DNA of 64,000 nucleotides from Planococcus sp. PAMC 21323 (lineage in GTDB: Bacteria; Bacillota; Bacilli; Bacillales_A; Planococcaceae). The notes under the pieces are model-generated. The model saw only the letters and a list, made by a program, of their open reading frames with translations. It searched no databases and had not been told where the DNA came from. Of the stretch, positions 1-9,018 are shown one piece after another; position 1 is the first letter of the stretch; each line of letters opens with the position of its first letter. The DNA lies in assembly GCF_000785555.1 (NCBI RefSeq), contig NZ_CP009129.1:124001-188000 (forward strand). The letters are read 5' to 3'. A program made the position numbers and the translations under genes.

Positions 1-13
1 GAGGAGGCTTAGG

Positions 14-39
14 TTGAGAAAAGTATCAACTTTTCTCGA
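14..39 (+). other. stem-loop at the flbD start
   Basis: GAGAAAAG at 16-23 pairs perfectly with CTTTTCTC at 30-37. The stem can be extended by T24-A29 inside and by T15-G38 and T14-A39 outside. The hairpin begins at the TTG start codon, just downstream of the GAGGAGG at 1-7. It could limit initiation at the TTG, or bring the ribosome-binding site closer to the ATG at 50. The pairing is seen in the sequence; the effect is inference. Confidence 0.5.
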
Positions 40-265
40 CACGGCAAATATGATCCAATTAACTAGGTTAAACCGGTCAACTATTGTATTGAATGCAATC
101 TATATTGAACGACTAGAATCGACACCCGACACAGTGGTGACATTAACAACAGGTAGGAAAGTTCATGTACTTGAAACAATAACCGAAGTGACTGAAAAAG
201 TAACGAACTACTATCGAAATATAAATATTTTGCCTTGTTTGAATGAACCAAACTTGATGGAATGA
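14..265 (+). CDS. flbD: FlbD family flagellar protein
   Basis: Small protein of the FlbD family, found in Gram-positive flagellar operons just after the hook gene; its exact role is poorly defined. The family signature starts at residue 13 with MIQLTRLN and continues with TPDTVVTLTTGRKVHV, matching the usual conserved core. The TTG at 14 is chosen because a strong GAGGAGG lies 6 bases before it. The ATG at 50, where family members normally begin, has no ribosome-binding site. This gives an unusual 12-residue N-terminal extension. A stem-loop (14-39) covers the TTG. The stop abuts the fliM ribosome-binding site. The usual next gene, fliL, is missing. Confidence 0.8.
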   Translation: MRKVSTFLDTANMIQLTRLNRSTIVLNAIYIERLESTPDTVVTLTTGRKVHVLETITEVTEKVTNYYRNINILPCLNEPNLME

Positions 266-279
266 GGAGGGTAATACCC

Positions 280-1263
280 TTGGCTGGGAGTTTGAATGAT
301 AAAAATATGAATACTATTCTTTCAGCAATAGAAGCTGAAATACCGTCTCAAAAATTAAAAAATCGAAATGTACGAACATATGATTTCAAAAAAGCATTAC
401 GTTTTTCTCAGGATCAAACACGTACATTAACAAGAATACATGAAAATTTTGCGCGTTTATTAACTTCATATTTTTCAATCCAATTACGGACATTTGTTCA
501 AATTACAGTGTCAGCTGTTGAGCAGATTTCATATGAAGAGTTTGTTCAAAATGTGCAAAAAAAGTCAATACTTGGTGTGTTCGAAGCGGCACCTCTTCAA
601 GGAAGAATGGTCATGGAATTTTCACCTGATGTTGCAAACGCGATGTTCGATCGTTTACTCGGTGGACAAGGTAACGCACTACAGAAAAACAGTGACTTAA
701 CTGAAATTGAAATCACTATAATTGAAAGAATATTTGTAAAGGCACTTGAGAGCTTTCGAGAAGTTTGGGAGTCAGTAATCGAATTAACTCCTGAATTGAG
801 AGAAATAGAAATAAATCCACAATTCTTAACAATATCTCCACCTAATGAAACCGTAATATTGGTTTCGTTAATGACAAAGATTGGAGACATAAACGGAATT
901 ATCAATATTTGCCTACCACATGTAGTGTTAGAACAAGTATTACCAAAATTGTCTGCCCGACATTGGTTAGCTAATCAGAAAAAAGAAATTGAAAATCATG
1001 AGTTAGAAGCTTTAGAACAAAAATTGCAAAGCACAAAGTTAGAAATTAAGGCTATTTTAGGAAAGACAAAAATTGATATAAACGACTTTTTGGATCTTAA
1101 AGAAGGCGATGTCATTCGCTTAAACGAATCATACAACTCTTTAGTAACCGTTCTGATTGATGGAAAGCAAAAATTTCTTGCGCAGCCGGGAGTCTCTAAA
1201 GGTCGATTGGCAATCCAAGTAACAGACGTTTTTACAGAAGGAGCTTTATTTGATGACGATTGA
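280..1263 (+). CDS. fliM: Flagellar motor switch protein FliM
   Basis: FliM forms the middle layer of the C-ring, binds FliG through its middle domain and normally receives CheY-P at its N-terminus. Seen: the [13 protein letters not shown] and [17 protein letters not shown] blocks, the FliG-binding LLGGQG motif in the middle domain, and a C-terminal SpoA domain ([11 protein letters not shown] to the end). Start TTG 280 is chosen over ATG 262 because GAGGAGG (264-270) is 9 bases upstream. The N-terminus then reads [13 protein letters not shown], where the family has LSQ(D/N)EIDALL, so the conserved acidic residues of the CheY-P docking peptide are missing. Length is normal. Hand counts of single 60-base lines gave only 18-22 G+C, below the later operon genes. 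Confidence 0.93.
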   Translation: MAGSLNDKNMNTILSAIEAEIPSQKLKNRNVRTYDFKKALRFSQDQTRTLTRIHENFARLLTSYFSIQLRTFVQITVSAVEQISYEEFVQNVQKKSILGVFEAAPLQGRMVMEFSPDVANAMFDRLLGGQGNALQKNSDLTEIEITIIERIFVKALESFREVWESVIELTPELREIEINPQFLTISPPNETVILVSLMTKIGDINGIINICLPHVVLEQVLPKLSARHWLANQKKEIENHELEALEQKLQSTKLEIKAILGKTKIDINDFLDLKEGDVIRLNESYNSLVTVLIDGKQKFLAQPGVSKGRLAIQVTDVFTEGALFDDD

Positions 1264-2335
1264 AAAATTATCTCCAGATGAAATCAAAGAATTGCTAGGA
1301 CAAAAAAACAGAGAGGTTAAGTCTAAAAACACGAACTCATTATCTCAAACTGAAATGGAAGCACTGACAGAGCTAATGAGTGTATCGTTAGGTGGAGCTG
1401 CAGCTGTAATATCTCCTATGTTTAATGAAAGTGCAAAGGTAACTTCACCTAGACTTGCCATCATCCAAAGAGAGAAATTATTTTCAGAAACAGTGGCGCC
1501 TTTTTTTATTGTTTTGGGAGAATATACCGGTGACGTAAAAGGGATCCAATTGCTTTCTATAAACCAAGAAGAAATGTCGGCAGTAATAGAGTTGATGGAT
1601 GAATATGTGACAGAAAATAAAGATAAGCAATTTGAAGTAGTTCAAAACTTTATACAGCATATGTTTGAATCTGTCTCAAGTTCCTTGGCAACTATATTAG
1701 AGTGCGAGGTTACTTATTCGTTATCTGGAATGGATTCGGTTGAGAGACATGAAGATTTTCGAGTAGCAAATTTTACTAGAGAAGATTGGTTCATAGAAGT
1801 TGCGTTTGGAATAGCAATCGGTAGTCATCATAAATTAAACCTCCACTTATGTATCCCTGTTCAGTTAGCGAAGCAGATGATCGGAACTTTGGCTGATACA
1901 TTTGAAGAGGAAGATATAGAGGAGAATCAGGAAATGTCATTCTCAGAAGATAGTAAACTTATCGGTCAAGAAACCTCAACAGATGTGAATAATGTGAAAG
2001 CCCAAGGGACTAATCATAAAGTCCAAAACGTCCAGTTTTCTAGTTTCGATCATACGGAATCTACTCAATCTGAACCGAATAACTTGAACATGCTTTTGGA
2101 TATTCCGCTTCAAGTAACAGTAGAACTGGGACGCACAAAACGTATCGTTAAAGAAATATTGGAAATTTCACAAGGGTCTATTATTGAGTTAGATAAATTA
2201 GCCGGGGAACCTGTTGATATTTTGGTCAATAATAAGTTGATCGCAGTTGGAGAAGTCGTTGTCATCGATGAGAATTTCGGTGTCCGCGTAACGGATGTAC
2301 TAAGTACGGCTGAACGCATTTCGAAATTGCGTTAA
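1253..2335 (+). CDS. fliY: Flagellar motor switch protein FliY, CheC-like sites degenerate
   Basis: FliY combines two CheC-like half domains, which normally dephosphorylate CheY-P, with a C-terminal FliN/SpoA domain that completes the C-ring. Seen: an N-terminal [10 protein letters not shown] peptide, a CheC-like region at about residues 30-200, an acidic linker, and a SpoA domain from [13 protein letters not shown] to the end. The first catalytic pattern, normally D-x3-E-x2-N, reads E36-x3-E40-x2-S43. The second site has Q135 and F138 where the family has E and N. Both therefore appear to lack the catalytic Asn. ATG 1253 is preferred to TTG 1250 (AAGGAG at 1238-1243); it overlaps the fliM end. 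cheY, which usually follows, is absent. Confidence 0.9.
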   Translation: MTIEKLSPDEIKELLGQKNREVKSKNTNSLSQTEMEALTELMSVSLGGAAAVISPMFNESAKVTSPRLAIIQREKLFSETVAPFFIVLGEYTGDVKGIQLLSINQEEMSAVIELMDEYVTENKDKQFEVVQNFIQHMFESVSSSLATILECEVTYSLSGMDSVERHEDFRVANFTREDWFIEVAFGIAIGSHHKLNLHLCIPVQLAKQMIGTLADTFEEEDIEENQEMSFSEDSKLIGQETSTDVNNVKAQGTNHKVQNVQFSSFDHTESTQSEPNNLNMLLDIPLQVTVELGRTKRIVKEILEISQGSIIELDKLAGEPVDILVNNKLIAVGEVVVIDENFGVRVTDVLSTAERISKLR

Positions 2336-2361
2336 TGCTTGATAGAAGGGGTTTACCAAGA

Positions 2362-3003
2362 GTGAACAAATCAATGTATTTACATATTATGCTGCTCGTG
2401 GCTGTTCTATTTACTGGCCTCATATCGGAGCCTCTTCCTGTTCAAGCAAATCCCAACGTTGTGGACTGGCTGAATAACGAAGAGCCGGTAGAAGAGACAC
2501 CTGCAGAAACTACAGAAACTGCACCGATAGAAGAAAAAAGCTTAGCTGGAATTCTTGTTCAATTGGCACTTTATACGCTGTTGATTGTGGTGATGATTTA
2601 CGGACTGATTAAATTTTTGGCGGCACGTCAGAAAAATCTTCAGCCTAATCATGGAATCCGCTTAATGGGCGGCACGCCGCTAGGCAATAATAAGTCGCTG
2701 CAAGTCGTCAAAGTTGGCGGACAAATTTACTTGATCGGTGTTGGAGATGAAGTAACGCTGATAAAAGAGTTTTCAGATGAGGCAGAAATTAATAGCATCG
2801 AAGAAGATTTTGAACAACAACCGGCACTTTCTAAAAGTTTACGAGCCTTTTCGAAAAAGAAAGAAAAAGCGACACAAGCATCAAAAGCAACTAGCTTTGA
2901 TGAGTTATTTAACCAAAGCATAGACAAACAAAAAAACAAGCAACACCAGCTCGAAAATGAGTTTGGCAGTAAATCGCACAATAAGGAAGGGCGTCCGTTA
3001 TGA
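2362..3003 (+). CDS. fliO: Flagellar biosynthetic protein FliO (FliZ)
   Basis: FliO assists assembly of the FliP ring of the flagellar type III export gate. Seen: an N-terminal hydrophobic signal-like segment ending at a VQA-type cleavage site, an acidic Pro/Glu/Thr-rich extracytoplasmic stretch, one transmembrane segment (LVQLALYTLLIVVMIYGLI), then the conserved FliO cytoplasmic domain with LMGGTPLGNNKSLQVVKVGG. GTG 2362, preceded by AGAAGGGGT, is preferred to the ATG at 2335 because it gives a clean signal sequence and a good ribosome-binding site. The stop overlaps the FliP start (ATGA). From this gene on the operon is visibly richer in G+C than fliM/fliY. Confidence 0.87.
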   Translation: MNKSMYLHIMLLVAVLFTGLISEPLPVQANPNVVDWLNNEEPVEETPAETTETAPIEEKSLAGILVQLALYTLLIVVMIYGLIKFLAARQKNLQPNHGIRLMGGTPLGNNKSLQVVKVGGQIYLIGVGDEVTLIKEFSDEAEINSIEEDFEQQPALSKSLRAFSKKKEKATQASKATSFDELFNQSIDKQKNKQHQLENEFGSKSHNKEGRPL

Positions 3004-3689
3004 TTCCGGAAATTTTATCATCAATCAATATTCCGGGCATTGATTTTGGCGCAGAGTCACCAGAAGATGTCTCAACAACACTGCAATTATTTTTCTTATT
3101 AACGGTGCTTTCATTAGCTCCAGGCATCTTGATTATGATGACCAGTTTTACACGAATTATCATCGTTTTGTCGTTTGTCCGAACGGGACTTGGGACACAA
3201 TCAATGCCGCCAAACCAAGTGTTGGTAGGTCTTGCATTATTTTTAACATTTTTCATTATGTCGCCAATCGTTACAGAAATGAACGAGACGGCGTTGCAGC
3301 CTTATTTGGACGGTGAAATGGAACAACAAGAAGCATTAGACACAGCGATTGTGCCGTTAAAAGAATTTATGGCAAAAAACACGCGTGAAAAAGATTTGGC
3401 GTTATTTTTTAAATACGCAGAACTTGAAAAACCGAACAGTATTGAAGAAATACCGCTAACTTCACTCATTCCGGCATTTGCTATTAGTGAGATGAAAACT
3501 GCTTTTCAAATCGGCTTTGTTATTTTCATTCCTTTTTTGATCATCGATATGGTTGTGGCTAGTACATTAATGGCGATGGGAATGATGATGTTACCGCCAG
3601 TCATGATTTCGTTGCCATTTAAAATCTTACTATTTGTTCTTGTAGATGGCTGGTATTTAATAATCGAATCGCTGCTGGTCAGCTTTTGA
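3000..3689 (+). CDS. fliP: Flagellar export gate protein FliP
   Basis: Core subunit of the FliPQR export gate in the inner membrane at the centre of the basal body. Diagnostic blocks are FTRIIIVLSFVRTGLGTQ and PPNQVLVGLALFLTFFIM, followed by the C-terminal pair of membrane helices (VVASTLMAMGMMMLPPV and KILLFVLVDGWYLI). About four membrane segments, with the usual extracytoplasmic middle. Length 229 residues, close to B. subtilis FliP. The start overlaps the fliO stop, indicating translational coupling. fliQ follows after 16 bases. Confidence 0.96.
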   Translation: MIPEILSSINIPGIDFGAESPEDVSTTLQLFFLLTVLSLAPGILIMMTSFTRIIIVLSFVRTGLGTQSMPPNQVLVGLALFLTFFIMSPIVTEMNETALQPYLDGEMEQQEALDTAIVPLKEFMAKNTREKDLALFFKYAELEKPNSIEEIPLTSLIPAFAISEMKTAFQIGFVIFIPFLIIDMVVASTLMAMGMMMLPPVMISLPFKILLFVLVDGWYLIIESLLVSF

Positions 3690-3705
3690 CGAAAGGAAGA
3701 AAACG

Positions 3706-3975
3706 ATGACTCCAGATATGGTGATCAAACTAGCCGAACAATCGATTTTTACTGTTATTCTTATATCTGCTCCGATGTTGCTCATTGCGCTAGCTGTTGG
3801 TTTGTTGGTCAGTGTCTTTCAAGCGATGACACAAATTCAAGAGCAAACGCTGGCATTCATCCCCAAAATATTGGCAGTGTTTATCGCACTCGTCGTTTTT
3901 GGACCTTGGATGCTAACCTTACTGCTAGATTACACACGAGATTTGTTTGAGCAATTGCCGAGAATTATCGGGTAA
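3706..3975 (+). CDS. fliQ: Flagellar export gate protein FliQ
   Basis: Small two-helix membrane subunit of the FliPQR export gate. The 89-residue length and the motifs LLIALAVGLLVSVFQAMTQI and QEQTLAFIPKI are typical. The ribosome-binding site GAAAGGAAG lies before ATG 3706. It sits between fliP and fliR in the conserved order and is separated from fliR by only 6 bases. Confidence 0.96.
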   Translation: MTPDMVIKLAEQSIFTVILISAPMLLIALAVGLLVSVFQAMTQIQEQTLAFIPKILAVFIALVVFGPWMLTLLLDYTRDLFEQLPRIIG

Positions 3976-3981
3976 GCGGAC

Positions 3982-4761
3982 ATGGAGAATATTTTTGACA
4001 TACTGCCTTACTTCTTACTCATGCTTATTCGTTTAACTGGTTTTTTTCTGCTCGCTCCGATTTTCTCGATGCGTGGTGTACCCAATCAATTTAAAGTGGG
4101 CATCGCCGCATTTTTAGCCTTTGTCGCGGTTTCGACCTTGCCAATGGGAGAAACCATTCTTTTAGACTCAACGTATCTGTTGTTAATCATAAAAGAGCTT
4201 GCCATTGGTTTAGCACTTGGCTTCACAGCTGCTTTAATCTTATATACAGTTCAAATTGCAGGTGCTTTTATCGATTTTCAAATGGGCTTTTCTATGGCCA
4301 ATGTATTGGATCCTCAAACAGGGGCACAAGTACCGATTATTGGTCATTTCAAGTACATGATGGCGTTATTATTTTTACTCACGGTAAACGGTCACCATTT
4401 AATGCTCGATGGTGTCATGCAAAGTTTACGTATTTTTCCGGTAGAGCGATTAGCTGTTTCTGTAAAAGCTGAAGATATTGCACAGTTTATGACCAGTTTG
4501 TTTGCGGAAATGTTTATGATTGCGCTGCAAATTGCGTTGCCGATTGTGGGTGCGTTGTTTTTAGTAGATATTGCGCTTGGAATTTTAGCAAAAACAGTGC
4601 CTCAGCTAAACATATTTGCTGTTGGTTTGCCGTTAAAGATTTTTGTCGGTTTTATCATGCTTTTCCTGACGATGCCTGTGTTTTTCTATATTTTGCAGAT
4701 TCTCTTTGAGAAACTCTTGGAGAGCATGGCGCAACTGATCAGTATATTAGGGGGAACGTAA
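3982..4761 (+). CDS. fliR: Flagellar export gate protein FliR
   Basis: Third subunit of the export gate; its C-terminus contacts FlhB. It has five to six hydrophobic segments, the RLTGFFLLAPIFSMRGVP N-terminal block, FIDFQMGFSMANVLDP in the middle and the PQLNIFAVGLPLKI block near the C-terminus, all typical of FliR/YscT. Length (259 residues) is normal. The stop at 4761 abuts the GTG start of flhB, implying coupled translation. Confidence 0.96.
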   Translation: MENIFDILPYFLLMLIRLTGFFLLAPIFSMRGVPNQFKVGIAAFLAFVAVSTLPMGETILLDSTYLLLIIKELAIGLALGFTAALILYTVQIAGAFIDFQMGFSMANVLDPQTGAQVPIIGHFKYMMALLFLLTVNGHHLMLDGVMQSLRIFPVERLAVSVKAEDIAQFMTSLFAEMFMIALQIALPIVGALFLVDIALGILAKTVPQLNIFAVGLPLKIFVGFIMLFLTMPVFFYILQILFEKLLESMAQLISILGGT

Positions 4762-5850
4762 GTGGTGAAACGATATCCATTGGATCTGCAATTTTTTGCC
4801 GGTGAAAAAACTGAAAAAGCAACGCCGCAAAAACGTCAGGAATCCAAGCGGAAAGGACAAGTTGCTAAAAGTCCTGAAGTCGCGGCCGCTATGATTATTA
4901 TCGGTGGGATTGTACTCTTAAACTCACTGGGCGGTTGGATGTTGGACCGGATTTTGGCCATTTACCGCATTCATTTTACCCAATATATTTCCTGGGAAAT
5001 AACACCGGCCACGATTCGGACTTTGTTTGAACAAATGGCCATGAATGCCTTTTGGTTAATGGTCCCGATCATGCTCGTTGGAATGGTATTTGGTTATTTA
5101 GGAAATTTTATTCAAGTGGGTGTCATTTTTTCGTCAGATCCCATTATGGCAAAGTTTGAACGATTAGATCCTATTAAAGGCGCGAAACGAATATTTTCAG
5201 TACGTGCACTTGTTGAACTAGGGAAATCGCTCTTGAAAATTGCTATTATTGGTGGCGCTGCATTTGGCGTTTTGTGGATTGGCAAAGATGAATTATTTAC
5301 CTTGTCACAAAAGAGTGTTGGGCATTCGTTTTCTTTTATCGGCTCGTTAGTTTTTCAAATGGGCTTGATTGCAGGACTTATTTTACTTAGTTTGTCGATT
5401 CTCGACTATATTTATCAAAAGTACGAATTTGAAAAAGGCATTAAAATGTCGAAGCAAGACATTAAAGATGAATACAAAAAAGCGGAAGGCGATCCGCTCA
5501 TCAAATCTAAAATAAAAGACAAGCAACGCCAAATGAGCATGAACCGAATGATCCAAGATTTGCCAAGCGCAGATGTATTGATCACCAATCCAACTCATTA
5601 CGCTGTCGCCATCAAATACGATGCCGAAACAATGGAAACCCCAATCGTCATTGCGATGGGGAAAGATCATCTCGCTTTAAAGATTAAAGAAAAAGCGAAA
5701 GAATTTGGAATTGTGACGATGGAAAATAAGCCTCTTGCACGTGCCTTGTATGCCCAAGTTGAAGTTGGGGATGCTGTACCGGAAGAACTGTTTCTCGCCG
5801 TGGCTGAGGTTTTAGCATATATTTACCGTTTAAAAGGAAAAGTTCGATAA
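4762..5850 (+). CDS. flhB: Flagellar export switch protein FlhB
   Basis: Membrane protein that switches export specificity from rod/hook to filament substrates after self-cleavage. Seen: an N-terminal EKTEKATPQKRQESKRKGQV block, four transmembrane segments, and the cytoplasmic domain carrying the autocleavage motif NPTH in ITNPTHYAVAIKYD, so cleavage should be intact. GTG 4762 directly follows the fliR stop; a second GTG at 4765 is equally possible. Length (362 residues) is typical. Confidence 0.96.
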   Translation: MVKRYPLDLQFFAGEKTEKATPQKRQESKRKGQVAKSPEVAAAMIIIGGIVLLNSLGGWMLDRILAIYRIHFTQYISWEITPATIRTLFEQMAMNAFWLMVPIMLVGMVFGYLGNFIQVGVIFSSDPIMAKFERLDPIKGAKRIFSVRALVELGKSLLKIAIIGGAAFGVLWIGKDELFTLSQKSVGHSFSFIGSLVFQMGLIAGLILLSLSILDYIYQKYEFEKGIKMSKQDIKDEYKKAEGDPLIKSKIKDKQRQMSMNRMIQDLPSADVLITNPTHYAVAIKYDAETMETPIVIAMGKDHLALKIKEKAKEFGIVTMENKPLARALYAQVEVGDAVPEELFLAVAEVLAYIYRLKGKVR

Positions 5851-5872
5851 TTAGGAAGAGGAGGGGACCCGC

Positions 5873-7909
5873 GTGAAATTTAGAGATTATGCCATCATGG
5901 TAGCTGTCATTATGATTGTGGTGATGATGGTCATCCCTCTTCCGCCGCTCTTATTAGATGTATTAATCATGATCAATATTAGTCTCGCTTTAACAATCTT
6001 GTTAGTAGCGATGAATACAAAAGAACCCCTGCAATTTTCTATTTTCCCTACCTTACTGCTATTAACAACTTTATTTCGTTTAGGATTGAACGTATCAACA
6101 ACCCGATCGATTTTAACCAACCAAACCGGTGGACAAGTTATCGAGACATTTGGTTCGTTTGTGGTCGGCGGCAGCGCGATTATCGGTATTTTAGTGTTCT
6201 TGATCTTGGTTATTATTCAATTTCTTGTTATCACGAAAGGATCAGAGCGAGTGGCAGAAGTTGCTGCACGTTTTACGCTCGATTCGATGCCTGGTAAACA
6301 AATGAGTATTGACGCCGATCTTGGCGCTGGTATGATTTCAGATCAAGAAGCTAAAAACCGTCGTGAAAAAGTCGGCTCAGAAGCGGATTTCTACGGAGCT
6401 ATGGATGGTGCTAGTAAATTCGTTAAAGGAGATGCCATTGCCGGCATTATTATTACCATCATCAATATTATTGGTGGATTGCTAATTGGAGTTATCGTCC
6501 ACGGCTTGCCGTTTGGAGAAGCAGCTCAATTGTTTGCGCTATTATCTATCGGAGATGGGTTAGTTTCGCAAATTCCGGCATTGTTGATTTCAACGGCGAT
6601 GGGTATTGTTGTGACACGTGCGGTATCAGACGGCAACTTAGGGTCTGATATCACAAAACAACTATTTGCTTATCCGAAAATGCTTTATATTGTTGCTGGA
6701 ACTTTAGTGATGTTTGCGGTCTTTACACCGATTAGCCCAATGTTAGTGGTACCGATTGCGGGAGTGATCTCCTACGGTGCATTCCAAATGCAACGAACTT
6801 TGAAGTCGGAAGAAAAACAAGAACTTGAAGTAAGTAAAGACGATAAAGAAATCGAAGGAATGAAAAGTCCTGAAAGCGTCATTGATTTATTGCATGTAGA
6901 TGCCATTGAATTTGAATTTGGCTATGGACTGATTCCGATTGCGGATAAAAACCAAGGAGGCGATTTACTCGATCGCGTCATCATGATTCGTCGACAATGT
7001 GCAATGGAGCTTGGCATTGTCGTTCCGGTTATTCGCATTCGTGACAATATCCAACTACAACCAAACGAATACATGATAAAAATTAAAGGCAACCGCGTAG
7101 CGTCAGGCGAAATTATGCTCGATCATTACTTGGCTATGAGCCCGGGCGTTGACGACGAATCAGTTGAAGGCATCGAAACTATTGAGCCGGCTTTTGGCAT
7201 GCCAGCGTTATGGGTTGATGAAGATATGAAAGAAGAAGCGGAAATGGCGGGCTACGCGATTGTCGATCCACCTTCTGTCGTATCAACGCATTTAACCGAA
7301 GTGATTAAACGTCATGCGCATGAATTGATCGGTAGACAAGAAGTGAAATCGCTTATTGAAAACATGCGTGAAACGGCACCAGCGGTAGTAGAAGAATTAG
7401 TGCCAAACTTGATGACCATAGGTGAAGTGCAAAAAGTACTGATGAAGTTATTGAAAGAAAAAGTATCGATTCGCAATTTATTAGCGATTTTAGAAACCTT
7501 AGCTGATTATTCGACTCAAACAAAAGATAGTGATTTATTGACGGAATATGTTCGTCAATCGTTGTCTCGTCAAATCACTTTGCAATACGCAATGCAAAAA
7601 GAGCCGCTGCAAGTTATAACGGCAGGAGCAAGTTTAGAGAAAAAATTCGCAGATTCTGTTCATCGCACAGAACAAGGCAACTATTTGTCAATCGACCCAG
7701 AATCTTCGCAAACCATTTTCCAAAAGATTACAGAACAAGCATCACAGCTTCAACAAACCGGCGTTCAGCCAATTTTGCTAACGTCTCCGGCCATCCGTAT
7801 TTACATGAGACAGTTTGTCGAGCGATTTGCCCCTGATTTACCGGTACTTTCTTATAACGAGTTAGAGCCTGACGTTGAAATTCAAAGTGTTGGAGTGGTG
7901 AATATCTAA
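5873..7909 (+). CDS. flhA: Flagellar export protein FlhA
   Basis: Export-gate protein with about eight N-terminal membrane helices (roughly residues 1-310) and a large cytoplasmic domain forming a nonameric ring that docks substrates and chaperones. Seen: FRLGLNVSTTRSILT, the conserved cytoplasmic loop MPGKQMSIDADLGAGMI, and the C-terminal domain beginning near LHVDAIEFEFGYGLIP. Length 678 residues is normal. GTG start at 5873 is preceded by GAGGAGGGG. Its last base is shared with the flhF start. Confidence 0.97.
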   Translation: MKFRDYAIMVAVIMIVVMMVIPLPPLLLDVLIMINISLALTILLVAMNTKEPLQFSIFPTLLLLTTLFRLGLNVSTTRSILTNQTGGQVIETFGSFVVGGSAIIGILVFLILVIIQFLVITKGSERVAEVAARFTLDSMPGKQMSIDADLGAGMISDQEAKNRREKVGSEADFYGAMDGASKFVKGDAIAGIIITIINIIGGLLIGVIVHGLPFGEAAQLFALLSIGDGLVSQIPALLISTAMGIVVTRAVSDGNLGSDITKQLFAYPKMLYIVAGTLVMFAVFTPISPMLVVPIAGVISYGAFQMQRTLKSEEKQELEVSKDDKEIEGMKSPESVIDLLHVDAIEFEFGYGLIPIADKNQGGDLLDRVIMIRRQCAMELGIVVPVIRIRDNIQLQPNEYMIKIKGNRVASGEIMLDHYLAMSPGVDDESVEGIETIEPAFGMPALWVDEDMKEEAEMAGYAIVDPPSVVSTHLTEVIKRHAHELIGRQEVKSLIENMRETAPAVVEELVPNLMTIGEVQKVLMKLLKEKVSIRNLLAILETLADYSTQTKDSDLLTEYVRQSLSRQITLQYAMQKEPLQVITAGASLEKKFADSVHRTEQGNYLSIDPESSQTIFQKITEQASQLQQTGVQPILLTSPAIRIYMRQFVERFAPDLPVLSYNELEPDVEIQSVGVVNI

Positions 7910-9018
7910 TGAGACTGAAAACATATATTGTCAGTACGATGGCCGAAGCAATTCCGCTAATCAAAAAAGATCTTGGCCCAGATGCTTTAATATTGAACAC
8001 GAAAAAAATAAAAACTGGTGGATTTTTAGGGTTTTTCCGTAAGGATAAACTGGAAGTTACAGCGGCAATTGACCCAGTCGCTTCACCAAAATACGAAAAG
8101 CCAGAATCTCCAAAACCAGAGTCGCCTAAAGAAGTTGAAATTCAAACAGATTCATCAGCTGAACTGATCAATGAATTAAAAAACATCAAACAGTTTATGG
8201 TGCAGCAAATAAAAGAAGAGCATCTCCCTAAAGCACTTCAAGTACTAAAAGAACAATTGGTGCAACAAGAAGTAGCAGCAGATATCCAAGCAAGCTTGTT
8301 TGAAAAATTGATGGCAAAAATTGATTTAAATAAAGAGCAATCACCAGAAGTGATGTGGCAAACGAGCCGCGAAGAATTAGTGGCGATGATGAAAGAGAAC
8401 CAAACAGACCCTTTTAAGGATGACCCAAAAATTATTTGTTTTATCGGACCTACAGGAGTCGGGAAAACAACGACTATCGCAAAAATTGCAGCCGGTCATA
8501 TGTTAGCGAAAAATAAAAAAGTAGGATTAATTACCGCGGATACATACCGTATTGCAGCAGTTGAACAACTAAAAACCTACGGAAGCATTTTAAACATCCC
8601 AGTTAAAGTTGTAGAGTCTTCAGCAGACCTTACAAAAGCAATTGCCGATTTTCAAGACTGTGACATCATCTTGATGGATACAGCAGGACGAAATTATCAG
8701 CAAACGCAGTATATCGAAGAACTTAAACGATTATTGCCACCAAATAGCGATGTACAAATTCATCTAGTCTTGAGCCTGACTGCAAAATATGAAGACATGA
8801 AAAAAATCATTGAAAATTTCCGGTCGATCTCTATGGATGAAATACTTTTAACCAAAAAGGATGAAACTGGTTCTGCAGGAGCCATCATGAACTTGATTTG
8901 TCATTACGGCATTCCAATTCGCCACATTGCGAATGGACAAAATGTACCGGATGATATATTGCCCTTAACTCCTGAATTGGCAGCGGACTTTATTATGGGG
9001 GAAGAAAACCATGCTTGA
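7909..9018 (+). CDS. flhF: Flagellar SRP-type GTPase FlhF
   Basis: GTPase related to Ffh/FtsY that sets flagellar position and number together with FlhG. Seen: an N-terminal basic domain, a variable Glu/Pro-rich linker (about residues 60-85), and the NG domain with the P-loop GPTGVGKTTTIAKIA, DTYRIAAVEQLKTY, and the G3 motif DTAGRNYQ. The ATG overlaps the flhA stop and the gene overlaps flhG by 8 bases, so the three are likely co-translated. Confidence 0.96.
   Translation: MRLKTYIVSTMAEAIPLIKKDLGPDALILNTKKIKTGGFLGFFRKDKLEVTAAIDPVASPKYEKPESPKPESPKEVEIQTDSSAELINELKNIKQFMVQQIKEEHLPKALQVLKEQLVQQEVAADIQASLFEKLMAKIDLNKEQSPEVMWQTSREELVAMMKENQTDPFKDDPKIICFIGPTGVGKTTTIAKIAAGHMLAKNKKVGLITADTYRIAAVEQLKTYGSILNIPVKVVESSADLTKAIADFQDCDIILMDTAGRNYQQTQYIEELKRLLPPNSDVQIHLVLSLTAKYEDMKKIIENFRSISMDEILLTKKDETGSAGAIMNLICHYGIPIRHIANGQNVPDDILPLTPELAADFIMGEENHA

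Noticed and set aside
262..279. Six-residue longer FliM N-terminus from ATG 262
   Set aside because: This ATG lies just ahead of the GAGGAGG that serves TTG 280, and has no site of its own.
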